Shown piece by piece: positions 23,188 to 32,228 of a stretch of 64,000 bases of DNA; position 1 is the stretch's first letter, and the number at the start of each line of letters is the position of its first letter. Source of the stretch: Gemmatimonadota bacterium (GTDB lineage: Bacteria > ARS69). The stretch lies in contig JASLLL010000002.1 of the NCBI GenBank assembly GCA_030747075.1, positions 1-64,000 on the forward strand, in the 5' to 3' direction. The translations under genes and the position numbers were made by a program. The notes under the pieces were generated by a model. It worked only from the letters and a program-made list of their open reading frames with translations, searched no databases and was not told the origin of the DNA.

Positions 23188-23377
23188 GACCTGCTATCTC
23201 CTGTGCTGTTCATCCATTCGGAGGCCGGGGAACGGCCACTTGTGCGGCGAGAGTACCCCACGCCCCCAACCCGCGCGAGGCAAACCGCGCCGCAGCCTCT
23301 CTTCCTCGCCGCTGGACTTTGACTGCTCCGTATGGGACCGTCCATCGATTGGCCCCCATGATAGAGAGAGGTTGCCC

Positions 23378-24613
23378 ATGTCCGCTCCGCGTGTCGGGTC
23401 CGAAATCGGCCGCCTCCGGAAGGTGCTCGTCCATAAGCCCGGAATCGAACTGGCACGGCTCACCCCCCGGAATCGCGAGTCTTTCCTGTTCGAAGACATC
23501 CTCTGGGTGGAACGCGCCCGTGACGAACACGACCGATTCGTGGAACTCCTGCGCTCGCGCGGCGCGGAGGTGCTCCACCTGCGGACACTCCTGGAGGAAG
23601 TGCTGGAAGACGAAGGCCTGCGCCGCGAGGTCGTGAACCGACTTGTCCCCCCGGTCGTCTGCGGCCCACGGCTGTCGCGCTACCTCCGACGGCACCTGCG
23701 TGAATCCTCTCCGGCGGATCTCGTGGATGTGCTCCTGGGCGGGCTCCTCCGCGAAGACCTCAAGGCGCGCGGCATCGACCCGCTCTTCGCCGATCTCATC
23801 TCCGACCGCTACGACTGGGTGCTGCCGCCGCTTCCGAACCTCTTCTTCATGCGCGACAATGCGTCCTGGATCGGGGACGGCCTCTCGCTCAATGTCCTCG
23901 CGTCGCCCGCGCGAGCGTCGGAGTCGGTGCTCGTCCGCGCCATCTACCGGCATCACCCGCTCTTCGCCGATCTCGACTTCCCGACATGGTACGGAGACGA
24001 GGCCGCGGACCGTTTCCCCGCGACGGTCGAAGGCGGCGATATCCTGGTGCTGGACGAAGAGACGGTACTCATAGGCTGCGGCGAACGAACCGCGCCCGCG
24101 GCGGTGGAGATTCTCGCGCACCGGCTCTTCGACGGAAGTCCCGTGCGCAACATGATCGTCGCGCACTTCCGACGCGAGCGGGCTGTCATGCATCTCGACA
24201 CCGTGCTCACGATGGTGGATGTGAACCGGTTCAACTTCTATCCCGGCATCCTCGACGGGCTGGAAGTGTACCTGCTTCGTCCCGGGCGCGGGGGCAAGCT
24301 CTCCGTGCTGCGAACCGACGGGCTGGAGAAGGCGATCGCCGCGTGCCTCCCGCGCGACGACACGCAGTTCATCACCTCGGGGAAGGATGGCATCGACCAC
24401 ATCCGCGAACAGTGGGACGATGGGCACAATACACTCGCGCTGGAACCGGGGGTGGTGGTCAGCTACGCTCGCAACCGCGAGACAAACCGCCGACTTCGCG
24501 ACGCCGGCGTCGAGGTGCTGGAGCTGGACGCGTCCGAACTGTGCCGTGGGCGCGGGGGAAGCCGCTGCATGACGCAGCCTCTCCTCCGCGATGAAGTGGA
24601 CTGGAACCGTTGA
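23378..24613 (+). CDS. arcA: Arginine deiminase (ArcA)
   Basis: The enzyme hydrolyses arginine to citrulline and ammonia. The 411-residue protein has the full guanidino-modifying set. NLFFMRD is near residue 155, and VEGGDIL, GCGERT and the MHLDTVLT catalytic His region follow. The catalytic Cys lies near residue 397 in GGSRCMTQP. The ATG at 23378 follows AGAGAGG. The ornithine carbamoyltransferase gene starts 40 bases later in the same direction, giving the core of the arginine deiminase pathway. A carbamate kinase is not in the window. The divergent neighbour gcdH shares the 190-base upstream region. Confidence 0.95.
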   Translation: MSAPRVGSEIGRLRKVLVHKPGIELARLTPRNRESFLFEDILWVERARDEHDRFVELLRSRGAEVLHLRTLLEEVLEDEGLRREVVNRLVPPVVCGPRLSRYLRRHLRESSPADLVDVLLGGLLREDLKARGIDPLFADLISDRYDWVLPPLPNLFFMRDNASWIGDGLSLNVLASPARASESVLVRAIYRHHPLFADLDFPTWYGDEAADRFPATVEGGDILVLDEETVLIGCGERTAPAAVEILAHRLFDGSPVRNMIVAHFRRERAVMHLDTVLTMVDVNRFNFYPGILDGLEVYLLRPGRGGKLSVLRTDGLEKAIAACLPRDDTQFITSGKDGIDHIREQWDDGHNTLALEPGVVVSYARNRETNRRLRDAGVEVLELDASELCRGRGGSRCMTQPLLRDEVDWNR

Positions 24614-24653
24614 TTCAAGAGGGCCGACGCCCGGCCCGGAGAAGGAACCGCCG

Positions 24654-25637
24654 ATGACCCCATCTCTCCGAGGACGCCACTTTCTCACGCTGCTCGATTA
24701 CACGCCCGGGGAGATCGCGCACCTGCTGGATCTCTCCGCATCGCTGAAGGCAGAGAAAGCCGCCCGGAAACGGCCGCGGCGGCTGGACGGAATGAACATC
24801 GCGCTGCTCTTTGAAAAGCCGTCCACGAGAACGCGCTGCGCCTTCACGGTCGCGGCGGCGGACGAAGGTGCGCACCCGGAGTACCTCGGCCGGGGCGACA
24901 TCCAGATCGGCAAGAAGGAGAGCGTCAAGGACACGGCACGCGTGCTGGGCAGAATGTTCGACGGGATCCAGTTCCGCGGTTTCCGGCACGAGACGGTGGA
25001 GGAGCTGGCGCGGTGGGCTGGCGTGCCGGTATGGAACGGCCTGACCGACCGTTTCCATCCGACGCAGATCCTCGCGGACTTCCTGACCGTGCGCGAGAAC
25101 TTCGACGGGCGCCTCGACGGAATCCGCTTCGCATATCTGGGCGACGGGCGGAACAACATGGCAAACTCGCTCATGGCCGGAGCGGCACGCACGGGCATGG
25201 ACTTCCGGATCGGATCGCCGGAGTCACTGAGACCGGAGGAAGACCTGGTGGCCCGGTGTCGTGCGGATGCGTCCGAGACGGGCGGGAGAATCACGCTGAC
25301 CGACTCCGTCGACGAAGCCGTGGAGGGAGCGGATGTGCTGTACACGGATGTCTGGGCCTCCATGGGCGAAGAAGACCGCATCGAGGAGCGGATCCACCTC
25401 CTGGGCGACTATCGCATCACGGAAGAGATGTTCGAAGCGACCGGAAACGCGAACGCCATCTTCCTGCACTGCCTCCCCTGCTTTCACGACACCGCCACGG
25501 AACTCGCGTCGGCGTTCCCGGGCATTCAGGAAGCCACGGACGGTGTTTTCGAGGGCGATCGATCACGCGTCTTCGATCAGGCGGAGAACCGTATGCACAC
25601 GATCAAGGCCGTCATGGTGGCGACGCTGGCCGGATGA
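24654..25637 (+). CDS. argF: Ornithine carbamoyltransferase (ArgF/ArcB)
   Basis: The enzyme interconverts citrulline plus phosphate and ornithine plus carbamoyl phosphate. The 327-residue protein has the carbamoyl-phosphate loop STRTR at about residue 57, the [10 protein letters not shown] segment and the ornithine-binding HCLP motif. The ATG at 24654 has AGAAGGA upstream. It directly follows arcA, which favours a catabolic ArcB role, but the anabolic ArgF form has the same motifs. The symbol is therefore provisional. The carbamoyl phosphate it could release or use is also the donor for the carbamoyltransferase at 11183-13006; a link between them is speculation. Confidence 0.93.
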   Translation: MTPSLRGRHFLTLLDYTPGEIAHLLDLSASLKAEKAARKRPRRLDGMNIALLFEKPSTRTRCAFTVAAADEGAHPEYLGRGDIQIGKKESVKDTARVLGRMFDGIQFRGFRHETVEELARWAGVPVWNGLTDRFHPTQILADFLTVRENFDGRLDGIRFAYLGDGRNNMANSLMAGAARTGMDFRIGSPESLRPEEDLVARCRADASETGGRITLTDSVDEAVEGADVLYTDVWASMGEEDRIEERIHLLGDYRITEEMFEATGNANAIFLHCLPCFHDTATELASAFPGIQEATDGVFEGDRSRVFDQAENRMHTIKAVMVATLAG

Positions 25638-25672
25638 GGGCACTCATCCCGCAACGCCACGCAACCGTCCAC

Positions 25673-25701
25673 TTGGCGCGACGGACATCAGAGCGTAGAT
25701 T
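25673..25701 (+). promoter_or_regulatory. Candidate promoter for nhaA
   Basis: TTGGCG (25673-25678), a 17-base spacer and TAGATT (25696-25701) lie 54 bases upstream of the nhaA GTG, in the 118-base gap after the ornithine carbamoyltransferase gene. This fits separate transcription of nhaA. Confidence 0.5.
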
Positions 25702-25755
25702 GACCCGGTTCCGGACCGCCCCACGGTCCGCAGTCCCACTTCAGCTGGAGGAGTC

Positions 25756-27180
25756 GTGAACGCCGTCGCCGCATTGAACCGCCCCTTTTCGATTCTCCGG
25801 GAGTATTCGGCGTTTCTAATCGCTGGATCCGTCGCCGCCATCGCCTGGGCCAATCTGGACCTGACTTCGTATCAGACATTCCTGCATCGGGTATGGGGAC
25901 ACCCCATGCTGTTCGGCCGGGAGATCGGGCACCACGGCTTCACCTTTCACTTTGCCGTGAACGACATCTTCATGGCGTTCTTCTTCGGGATCGCCACCAA
26001 GGAAGTCGTCGAGGCCTTCCTGCCCGGCGGCCCCCTCTCCAGCCCGAAGAAGGCCAGCCTGCCGATGATCAGCACGATTGGCGGTGTGGCCGGTCCGGTG
26101 CTGGTGTTCGTGGCGGCCTGCCTGGCTGCAGCGCCCTACCTGCTTCGTGGATGGGCGGTCCCGACCGCCACCGATATCGCGTACTCGTGGCTCTTCGCCG
26201 GGCTGATTTTCGGTTACAAGCATCCCGCCACCAAGTTCCTGCTGGCGCTTGCTGTCCTCGACGATCTCATCGGCATGGTCATCATCGCCATCTTCTACAG
26301 CTCCACAATCCAGATGGAGTGGATGACGCTCGTGGCGGCGGGAATGATGTTCTGCGGTGTTCTCCGCTGGTGGGTTGGCGTGAAGAGCTTCTGGCCGTAT
26401 CTCCTGATCGGTGGAACGCTTTCCTGGTTCGGGCTCCTGTTCACCGGAGTCCATGCGGCTCTCGCGCTGGTTCCCATCATTCCGCTCATGCCCTCTGAGA
26501 AGCGGGATGTCGGTCTCTTCGAAGAAGAGGACATGCCGGAGGAGGCCTCCCCCGGGCACGCGGCACACCCGACGGATGCGCTGAACTCCTTCGAGCACAC
26601 CTTCAAGCCGTATGTGGATGTGGGGCTGCTCACCTTCGGCCTCGTCAACGCGGGCGTTCCCTTCTCCGCATTCGGGCTGGAGACATGGATCACGCTGGCG
26701 GCCATCTTCATCGGGAAGACCATCGGCATCTTCCTGTTCACCGTGGTCGGCCGCCTTGCGCGGCTGAGCCTCCCGGCCGGGATGACCATGCGCGAGTGCT
26801 TCGTCATGGGCAATGTTGCCGCCATCGGGTTTACCGTGGCGCTCTTCGTCACCGATGTCGCCTTCCCGAAGGCCGCCGGAGCGGACGCCCATGCGGAAGG
26901 TGCCGGGCACGCGGCGGAAGTTCACGACGCGCCCGCGCACCGCGCACCGGGTCCGAGCACGCATCAGGAGCCGGTGGTCCCGCCCCCTCCGCCCGGCGCC
27001 TCCTACGAGGATCTGTCGGTTGCGCAGAAGAGCCTCGTCAAGGACAAGGTGAAGATGGGTGCGCTCCTCAGTTTCCTGGCGGGGGCCACTTCCATGCTGC
27101 TGGGGCGTCTGCTCGGGGTGCGAAAGATCTCCACCGATGCGGAACTCCGCGAGAGAATCCGGGAGCTGTCCGCGGCCTGA
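25756..27180 (+). CDS. nhaA: NhaA-type Na+/H+ antiporter with long TM11-TM12 insert
   Basis: NhaA is an inner-membrane antiporter that exports sodium in exchange for protons. The 474-residue protein has about 12 predicted helices and the paired ion-binding aspartates in LAVLDDLIGMVII (near residues 179-180). PTATDIAYSW is also visible. Typical NhaA proteins have about 390 residues. The excess includes a His/Ala/Pro-rich loop of roughly 70 residues (about 376-435) before the last helix GALLSFLAGATSMLLG. The GTG at 25756 follows GGAGGA at 25747-25752. The inserted loop could be a pH- or metal-sensing element; this is inferred only from composition. Confidence 0.9.
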   Translation: MNAVAALNRPFSILREYSAFLIAGSVAAIAWANLDLTSYQTFLHRVWGHPMLFGREIGHHGFTFHFAVNDIFMAFFFGIATKEVVEAFLPGGPLSSPKKASLPMISTIGGVAGPVLVFVAACLAAAPYLLRGWAVPTATDIAYSWLFAGLIFGYKHPATKFLLALAVLDDLIGMVIIAIFYSSTIQMEWMTLVAAGMMFCGVLRWWVGVKSFWPYLLIGGTLSWFGLLFTGVHAALALVPIIPLMPSEKRDVGLFEEEDMPEEASPGHAAHPTDALNSFEHTFKPYVDVGLLTFGLVNAGVPFSAFGLETWITLAAIFIGKTIGIFLFTVVGRLARLSLPAGMTMRECFVMGNVAAIGFTVALFVTDVAFPKAAGADAHAEGAGHAAEVHDAPAHRAPGPSTHQEPVVPPPPPGASYEDLSVAQKSLVKDKVKMGALLSFLAGATSMLLGRLLGVRKISTDAELRERIRELSAA

Positions 27181-27186
27181 CCGGGG

Positions 27187-28071
27187 CTACTGCGCGGCCC
27201 GAACGGCCACGCTTTCCAGGGGTCGGCCATCCGGGCCGGCCGGCCCCAGGTCTCTTCCATTCACTTCCAGACGAACGGCGCCGCCGTCCGCCACGCTCAC
27301 CAGGAAGAGGCTGTCGGCCGTCCAGTGGCCCGACTCTCCCGCCCGGAGCGACTGCCTGCGCAGATAACCGGCGCCATCGAGAAGAACGGAGACCTCGACG
27401 GCGCGGACGGCATGGATCGCAAGTCGAACCCGGCCGGAGGGTGCCTCGGCCGAGGGCGAGGGCGGTGTCGGTTCGGCCTCCGCATGGGTCGGTTCGGCCA
27501 CAGGCGTGTGCTCGATAGCGACTGCGCGCTCATTGGCCACGATCGGTTCTTCCACTTCCCGCGGAACCGTCTCCCGGTCGGTCGGGGCACCGACTTCCGC
27601 CTGCGATCGCTCCTCTACCGCGAGTGGCGCGTCCTCCGCGCTACCCCCGGAAAGCCAGCGCACTCCCGTCGCCACCACGGCCACGGCCAGAGCGACCGCG
27701 CCCAGGCGGACGCCCCAGCGGCCGACCACGCGAAGCGTCCCCAGGATTCGGTCCGGGTCCTGCAGCGCACGCTCCAGAATGCCCGGCACCGGTGCGGATC
27801 GCTCCTCGGCCCAGGTGGTTTCACCCGTCCCGCCTTCCGGCGAGAGCAGGCGCTCGTACATCCCGACGCCGTCCTCTTCCGAGAGGCCCAGCTCACGGCA
27901 GACGAGCCGCACGAAGCCGCGCACATAAGGGACCGACGGCAGGGGGTCGTGATCTCCGGCTTCCAGCGCCACGAGATTCGGCAGACGAATCCGCGTGCGC
28001 TCCTCCAGCTCCTCCAGCGACAAGCCCGCCGCCTGCCGACCCTCAGCCAGAAACCGCCCCAGTTCTTCCAT
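27187..28071 (-). CDS. RodZ-like membrane protein (HTH, one TM, C-terminal DUF4115-like domain)
   Basis: The 294-residue protein has a cytoplasmic helix-turn-helix of RodZ type (residues 1-75; LGRFLAEGRQAAGLSLEELEERT, then VPYVRGFVRLVCRELGL). One membrane helix follows at about residues 120-140, then a Pro/Glu/Ala-rich spacer and a periplasmic beta domain similar to DUF4115. RodZ links the MreB cytoskeleton to the cell-wall elongation machinery, so a cell-shape role is likely. It lies five bases after the DUF4139 gene on the same strand and is convergent with nhaA, with six bases between the stops. mreB is not in the window. Confidence 0.8.
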   Translation of the reverse strand: MEELGRFLAEGRQAAGLSLEELEERTRIRLPNLVALEAGDHDPLPSVPYVRGFVRLVCRELGLSEEDGVGMYERLLSPEGGTGETTWAEERSAPVPGILERALQDPDRILGTLRVVGRWGVRLGAVALAVAVVATGVRWLSGGSAEDAPLAVEERSQAEVGAPTDRETVPREVEEPIVANERAVAIEHTPVAEPTHAEAEPTPPSPSAEAPSGRVRLAIHAVRAVEVSVLLDGAGYLRRQSLRAGESGHWTADSLFLVSVADGGAVRLEVNGRDLGPAGPDGRPLESVAVRAAQ

Positions 28072-28076
28072 AAGCC

Positions 28077-29417
28077 CTAGTACCTGCTTCGTACCCGATA
28101 AGTGATGACGGTCTCTCCGCCCGCGTCCACGGGGACCTCGAATACCATCGTTCGGGAATCCTCCCGGTCCGGATGGTGGCTCGACTCCAGCACCGTCCAG
28201 TCTCCGCCGGGATGTTCCTTGACGAGAATGGTGACCGCCCCTTCTTCCTTCTTCTTCCGGTTGCGGAGCTTGATCTCCACCCGGGTCTCACGAATGCGAT
28301 TGCTGATTTGCTTCGACTCCAGTTCCTTTCTCTCGCCCACCAGATCGAAGGCGTCCCCCACCACCACCGAGATCTCCTCGTCGCGGGGGGTGTGGTCCAA
28401 CCGATCCTCTCCCACGAACTCCAGCTGCCCGTCCGAGTCTTCCCGGTAGATGCGGAACTTCCCGCCGGGGAGCGGAATCCCCAGACCGTTGTCCAGAGTG
28501 TTCTCGAACTCCAGTCGCACCTGAATGCCGTCACCCGAACGGCGCGGCTCATAGACATACTTCTTCCGGACGGACACCTCGCGCCCGCCGAGCAGTTCGA
28601 TCTGCTTCACTTCACGGTCCGCAAGGGTGGTGGCCCGCCCGAGTTCGTAGATGTGGTACTCGAAGAAGGACCGCTCTTCGAAGTCCGCGGCCTTGCCCAT
28701 GAGCCTCAGCATCGGCTGCGCGGCAGGAGGCCCGGTCGCATCGCGCACCCGGTTCACTTCTCCCGCAACGACCTTCACCTTCGCGTCCGCATAGGCCGCC
28801 CCGGAGCGGTTCTCAACACTCACCCAGGCGGTCAGCTCCATCTTCTCGTCCTTCGCGTCCACGGCCGCGACATACTCCGCGTGCCATGAAATCCCCGAGG
28901 TCAGGTACGCGACCTCGATCTCGGCATTCCGCGGACCGTCGTTCTCCACGCGCCAGACCAGCGTGGGACGCGTGATGAGACCCTCCGGAATCTCCGGGAA
29001 GGTCATGTCCGCCACCTCGTCCGACGAGATGGCGACCACTCCGTCGGCGGTCTCCAGCACGATCGACCCGCTCGCTGTCTTGAGCACGCCTTCATGGAAA
29101 CGGTCGTGGCGGGTCATCACCGTGATCGGCTGGTCCAGATAGCGCGCCAGGAGCTTCTCCCGGCTCACGAGGTCGTAGCGGAAGTTCTGCTCCAGGATGG
29201 TCAGGCCGCCGCCGTCCAGGCGCACGGAGGTCGGGTCGATGCGGGCGGCGACATCCACAAACGAGAACTCCCCTTCTCCCGAGGGAAGGTGCACGCTCCG
29301 CGACTCCTTCACCAGCGCAAGGTCATTGTTGTAGACGGTAACCCGAACCTCGGCGCGGGCGTGGGGCGCCATGAACGTGGCGGACAGAACCAGAACGAGA
29401 AGCACCGATCGGATCAT
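28077..29417 (-). CDS. Exported DUF4139-domain protein
   Basis: The 446-residue protein begins with a clear signal peptide (MIRSVLLVLVLSATF, cleavage after HARA). The DUF4139 fold follows. Recognisable parts are the N-terminal VTVYNNDLALVKESR, the middle ISWHAEYVAAVD and YADAKVKVVAGEVN, and the beta-rich GIPLPGGKFRIYRED section. Family members are all-beta surface or periplasmic proteins of unknown role. The start ATG at 29415-29417 has a GGGGGAGAG ribosome binding site. It is followed by the RodZ-like gene and preceded by valS, all on the minus strand. Confidence 0.8.
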   Translation of the reverse strand: MIRSVLLVLVLSATFMAPHARAEVRVTVYNNDLALVKESRSVHLPSGEGEFSFVDVAARIDPTSVRLDGGGLTILEQNFRYDLVSREKLLARYLDQPITVMTRHDRFHEGVLKTASGSIVLETADGVVAISSDEVADMTFPEIPEGLITRPTLVWRVENDGPRNAEIEVAYLTSGISWHAEYVAAVDAKDEKMELTAWVSVENRSGAAYADAKVKVVAGEVNRVRDATGPPAAQPMLRLMGKAADFEERSFFEYHIYELGRATTLADREVKQIELLGGREVSVRKKYVYEPRRSGDGIQVRLEFENTLDNGLGIPLPGGKFRIYREDSDGQLEFVGEDRLDHTPRDEEISVVVGDAFDLVGERKELESKQISNRIRETRVEIKLRNRKKKEEGAVTILVKEHPGGDWTVLESSHHPDREDSRTMVFEVPVDAGGETVITYRVRSRY

Positions 29418-29468
29418 GACATTTCTCTCCCCCCGGGGGCCTGTCGACAGATCCCGATGACACGGGCG

Positions 29469-32141
29469 CTACCCCAGGTCCGCCACCGCTCCGGCGACGC
29501 GTTCCAGATCCGCCTTCAGACTCCCCAGCTTTTCGCGTTCTCTCTCCACGATCTCAGGCTTCGCGCGAGAGACGAACTGCTCGTTGCCCAGCTTTCTCTC
29601 CGTCTGCAGGACCAGGTTCTCCAGCCGCCCCCTCTCTTTGCCGAGCCGGGCGCGTTCCACATCCAGGTCGATGAGTCCCTCCAGCGGGACGAACACCGTT
29701 CCGCCCGCGGCGAGCGCGCTTGCGGAACCGGCGGGCTTCTCCACATCCGGGCCCGCCTGAACGCCCTTTGCCCCGGCCAGAGCCATGATGCGCTGCTCCG
29801 ACTCACAGAGTGCCGTGGCCACCGTCGCGTCGTCCGTTTTCACAAGAATCGAAACGACCGCGCTCGGCGGAAGGCTCATCCGGCTCCGGAGATTCCGTAC
29901 CGCGCTCACGACATCCTGGATCGCCTCGAAGGCCCCCTCCGCCGCAAGGTTCCGGGCAGCCGGGTCCGCGGTCGGCCATGCGGACTGCATGAGAAGCCCC
30001 TTCGACCCGGGGAGGAAGCGGTGAATCTCCTCTGTCAGGAACGGCATGATCGGATGCAGGAGTGCGAGAACCGTGCGAAGCGCTTCCAGGAGCGTACCCC
30101 TTGCGCGCGCCGCGGACGCTTCGCCCGCCTCCCCCGCCAATCGCCCCTTCACGACCTCCAGGTACCAGTCGCAGTAGTCGTTCCACAGGAAGCGATAGAG
30201 TTCCTGACACGCGTCATGGAAGCGATACTCGGTGAGGGCGGCCGAAACTTCTTCCGTCACGCGCGCCAGCCGGGAGCGAATCCACTCATCTTCCAGATCC
30301 GTACCGGGTGCGGCCTCCCGCTTACCTTCCAGATTCCGGATCACGAACCGCGACGCATTCCAGATCTTGTTCGCGAACCGCTGTCCCAGTTCGAAGCGAT
30401 TCTCCGAGAGTTTGACATCCTGCCCTTCCCGCCCGAGAACCATCAGCGAATACCGGACCGCATCCGCGCCGTATCGGTCGATCATCTCGATGGGATCGAT
30501 CCCGTTGCCGAGGCTCTTCGACATGCGCCGCCCCTGCCCGTCGAGGACGGTCGGGTTGATGTAGCAGAGGTCGAAGGGGCAGCGGTCCTTCTCCGGCAGG
30601 TGATCCAGAAGCTCGTACCCGGCCATCACCATGCGCGCCACCCACAGGTAGATGATCTCCCGGGCGGTGCTCAGGAAGTGCGTGGGGTAAAACCGGGCCA
30701 GGTCGTCCGTGCGCTCCGGCCACCCCAGCGTGGCGAACGGCCAGAGCCACGACGACGCCCAGGTGTCGAGCACATCGGGATCCTGCCGGACGATGGGCTT
30801 ACCGGTGCGCGGATGCGGGGACCCGACCTCCAGTTCGTCCACGGATGCGACCGGCTCTCCGTCTTCGTCGTACCAGACGGGGATTCGGTGCCCCCACCAC
30901 AGCTGGCGGCTGATGCACCAGTCGCGCACATTCTCCAGCCAGTCGAGATAGACGCTGCTCCAACGATCCGGCTTGAACCGGAGCCGCCCCGTCTTCACCG
31001 CCGCGATGGCCGGCCGGGCCAGTTCCTCCATCCGCACGAACCACTGCTCGCTCACGAGCGGTTCGATGGCCGTGCGGGAACGGTCGCTGGTGGCGACATT
31101 GTGCTCGATCTCCCGGACTTCCCCCAGAAGCCCCGCCGCCGCGAGATCGCCGAGGACCGCTTCGCGCGCCTGCTCCCGGGACAGGCCTCGATACGGTCCG
31201 GCGGCTTCGCCCATCGTGCCGTCGCCTTCCAGGATATTGATGATGGGCAAACGGTGGCGGGCTCCGCGATCGTAATCCGCCGGGTCGTGCCCCGGCGTGA
31301 CCTTGACCGCACCCGACCCGAATGCGGGGTCCACGCTTTCGTCCGCGATGACGGGGATCTCCCGGTCGAGAAGCGGCAGAACGAGCGTCTGCCCGACGAG
31401 ATCCCTGTAGCGGTCGTCATCCGGATGCACCGCCACGCCGGTGTCCCCCAGCATCGTCTCCGGGCGGGTCGTGGCCACGGTGACGAACTCTCCGTCGCGC
31501 CCCTGGACGGGGTACCGGAGATCCCAGAGCTTTCCCGCACGCGGGACATGGAGGATTTCGTCATCGCTGACGGCGGTCTGGAGCACGCAGTCCCAGTTGA
31601 CCAGCCGCGCGCCACGGTAGATGAGCCCCTTCTCCCAGAGACGCACGAAGGTCTCGCGCACCGCGTGCGACATGTCCTCGTCGAGTGTGAACTTGGTGCG
31701 GGACCAGTCGCAGGAGCACCCCAGTCGGCGAAGCTGCTGGAGAATGGTGTTCCCGTGCTTCTCCTTCCACTTCCAGATCTCCGCAAGGAAAGCGTCGCGC
31801 CCCATCTCCTCGCGAGTGACACCGGTTTCCCGGTAGATCGTCTTCTCGACGACCGCCTGCGTGGCAATCCCCGCGTGATCCGTGCCCGGAAGCCAGAGTG
31901 CCTCGTGCCCGAGCATACGACGGTGCCGAATGACAATGTCCTGAATGGTGTTGTTGAGCGCATGCCCCATGTGAAGAACACCGGTGACATTGGGCGGCGG
32001 CATCATGATGACAAACGGGGGCCGTGTGGAAGATGCATCCGCACCGAAGGCGCCGGACTCCTCCCAGCGCGTGTAGCAGGCATCTTCCACACGGGAAGCG
32101 TCGTAGGCCTTGTCCAGCGACGGAACGGGATTCGATGACAT
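29469..32141 (-). CDS. valS: Valyl-tRNA synthetase (ValS)
   Basis: This class I synthetase charges tRNA-Val. The 890-residue protein has the HMGH signature at residues 57-60 and an editing domain with TTRPETMLGDTG and the GSGAVKVTPGHDPADY segment. The KMSKS-type loop reads RRMSKSLGNG in the middle third. The C-terminus has the anticodon-binding helical domain and a basic coiled-coil arm (last about 60 residues) characteristic of ValS. The start is ATG at 32139-32141, after GGAG. A frame 22 codons longer exists but lacks an upstream ribosome binding site. Identification is firm. Confidence 0.97.
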   Translation of the reverse strand: MSSNPVPSLDKAYDASRVEDACYTRWEESGAFGADASSTRPPFVIMMPPPNVTGVLHMGHALNNTIQDIVIRHRRMLGHEALWLPGTDHAGIATQAVVEKTIYRETGVTREEMGRDAFLAEIWKWKEKHGNTILQQLRRLGCSCDWSRTKFTLDEDMSHAVRETFVRLWEKGLIYRGARLVNWDCVLQTAVSDDEILHVPRAGKLWDLRYPVQGRDGEFVTVATTRPETMLGDTGVAVHPDDDRYRDLVGQTLVLPLLDREIPVIADESVDPAFGSGAVKVTPGHDPADYDRGARHRLPIINILEGDGTMGEAAGPYRGLSREQAREAVLGDLAAAGLLGEVREIEHNVATSDRSRTAIEPLVSEQWFVRMEELARPAIAAVKTGRLRFKPDRWSSVYLDWLENVRDWCISRQLWWGHRIPVWYDEDGEPVASVDELEVGSPHPRTGKPIVRQDPDVLDTWASSWLWPFATLGWPERTDDLARFYPTHFLSTAREIIYLWVARMVMAGYELLDHLPEKDRCPFDLCYINPTVLDGQGRRMSKSLGNGIDPIEMIDRYGADAVRYSLMVLGREGQDVKLSENRFELGQRFANKIWNASRFVIRNLEGKREAAPGTDLEDEWIRSRLARVTEEVSAALTEYRFHDACQELYRFLWNDYCDWYLEVVKGRLAGEAGEASAARARGTLLEALRTVLALLHPIMPFLTEEIHRFLPGSKGLLMQSAWPTADPAARNLAAEGAFEAIQDVVSAVRNLRSRMSLPPSAVVSILVKTDDATVATALCESEQRIMALAGAKGVQAGPDVEKPAGSASALAAGGTVFVPLEGLIDLDVERARLGKERGRLENLVLQTERKLGNEQFVSRAKPEIVEREREKLGSLKADLERVAGAVADLG

Positions 32142-32228
32142 GGGCACTCCATCGAGTGTTGCGTGGGTGGTGCAGCGTACCACCGCCCCCCGGGACTCGC
32201 AAGACACGGACGGTGGATGGCGCGCGGG

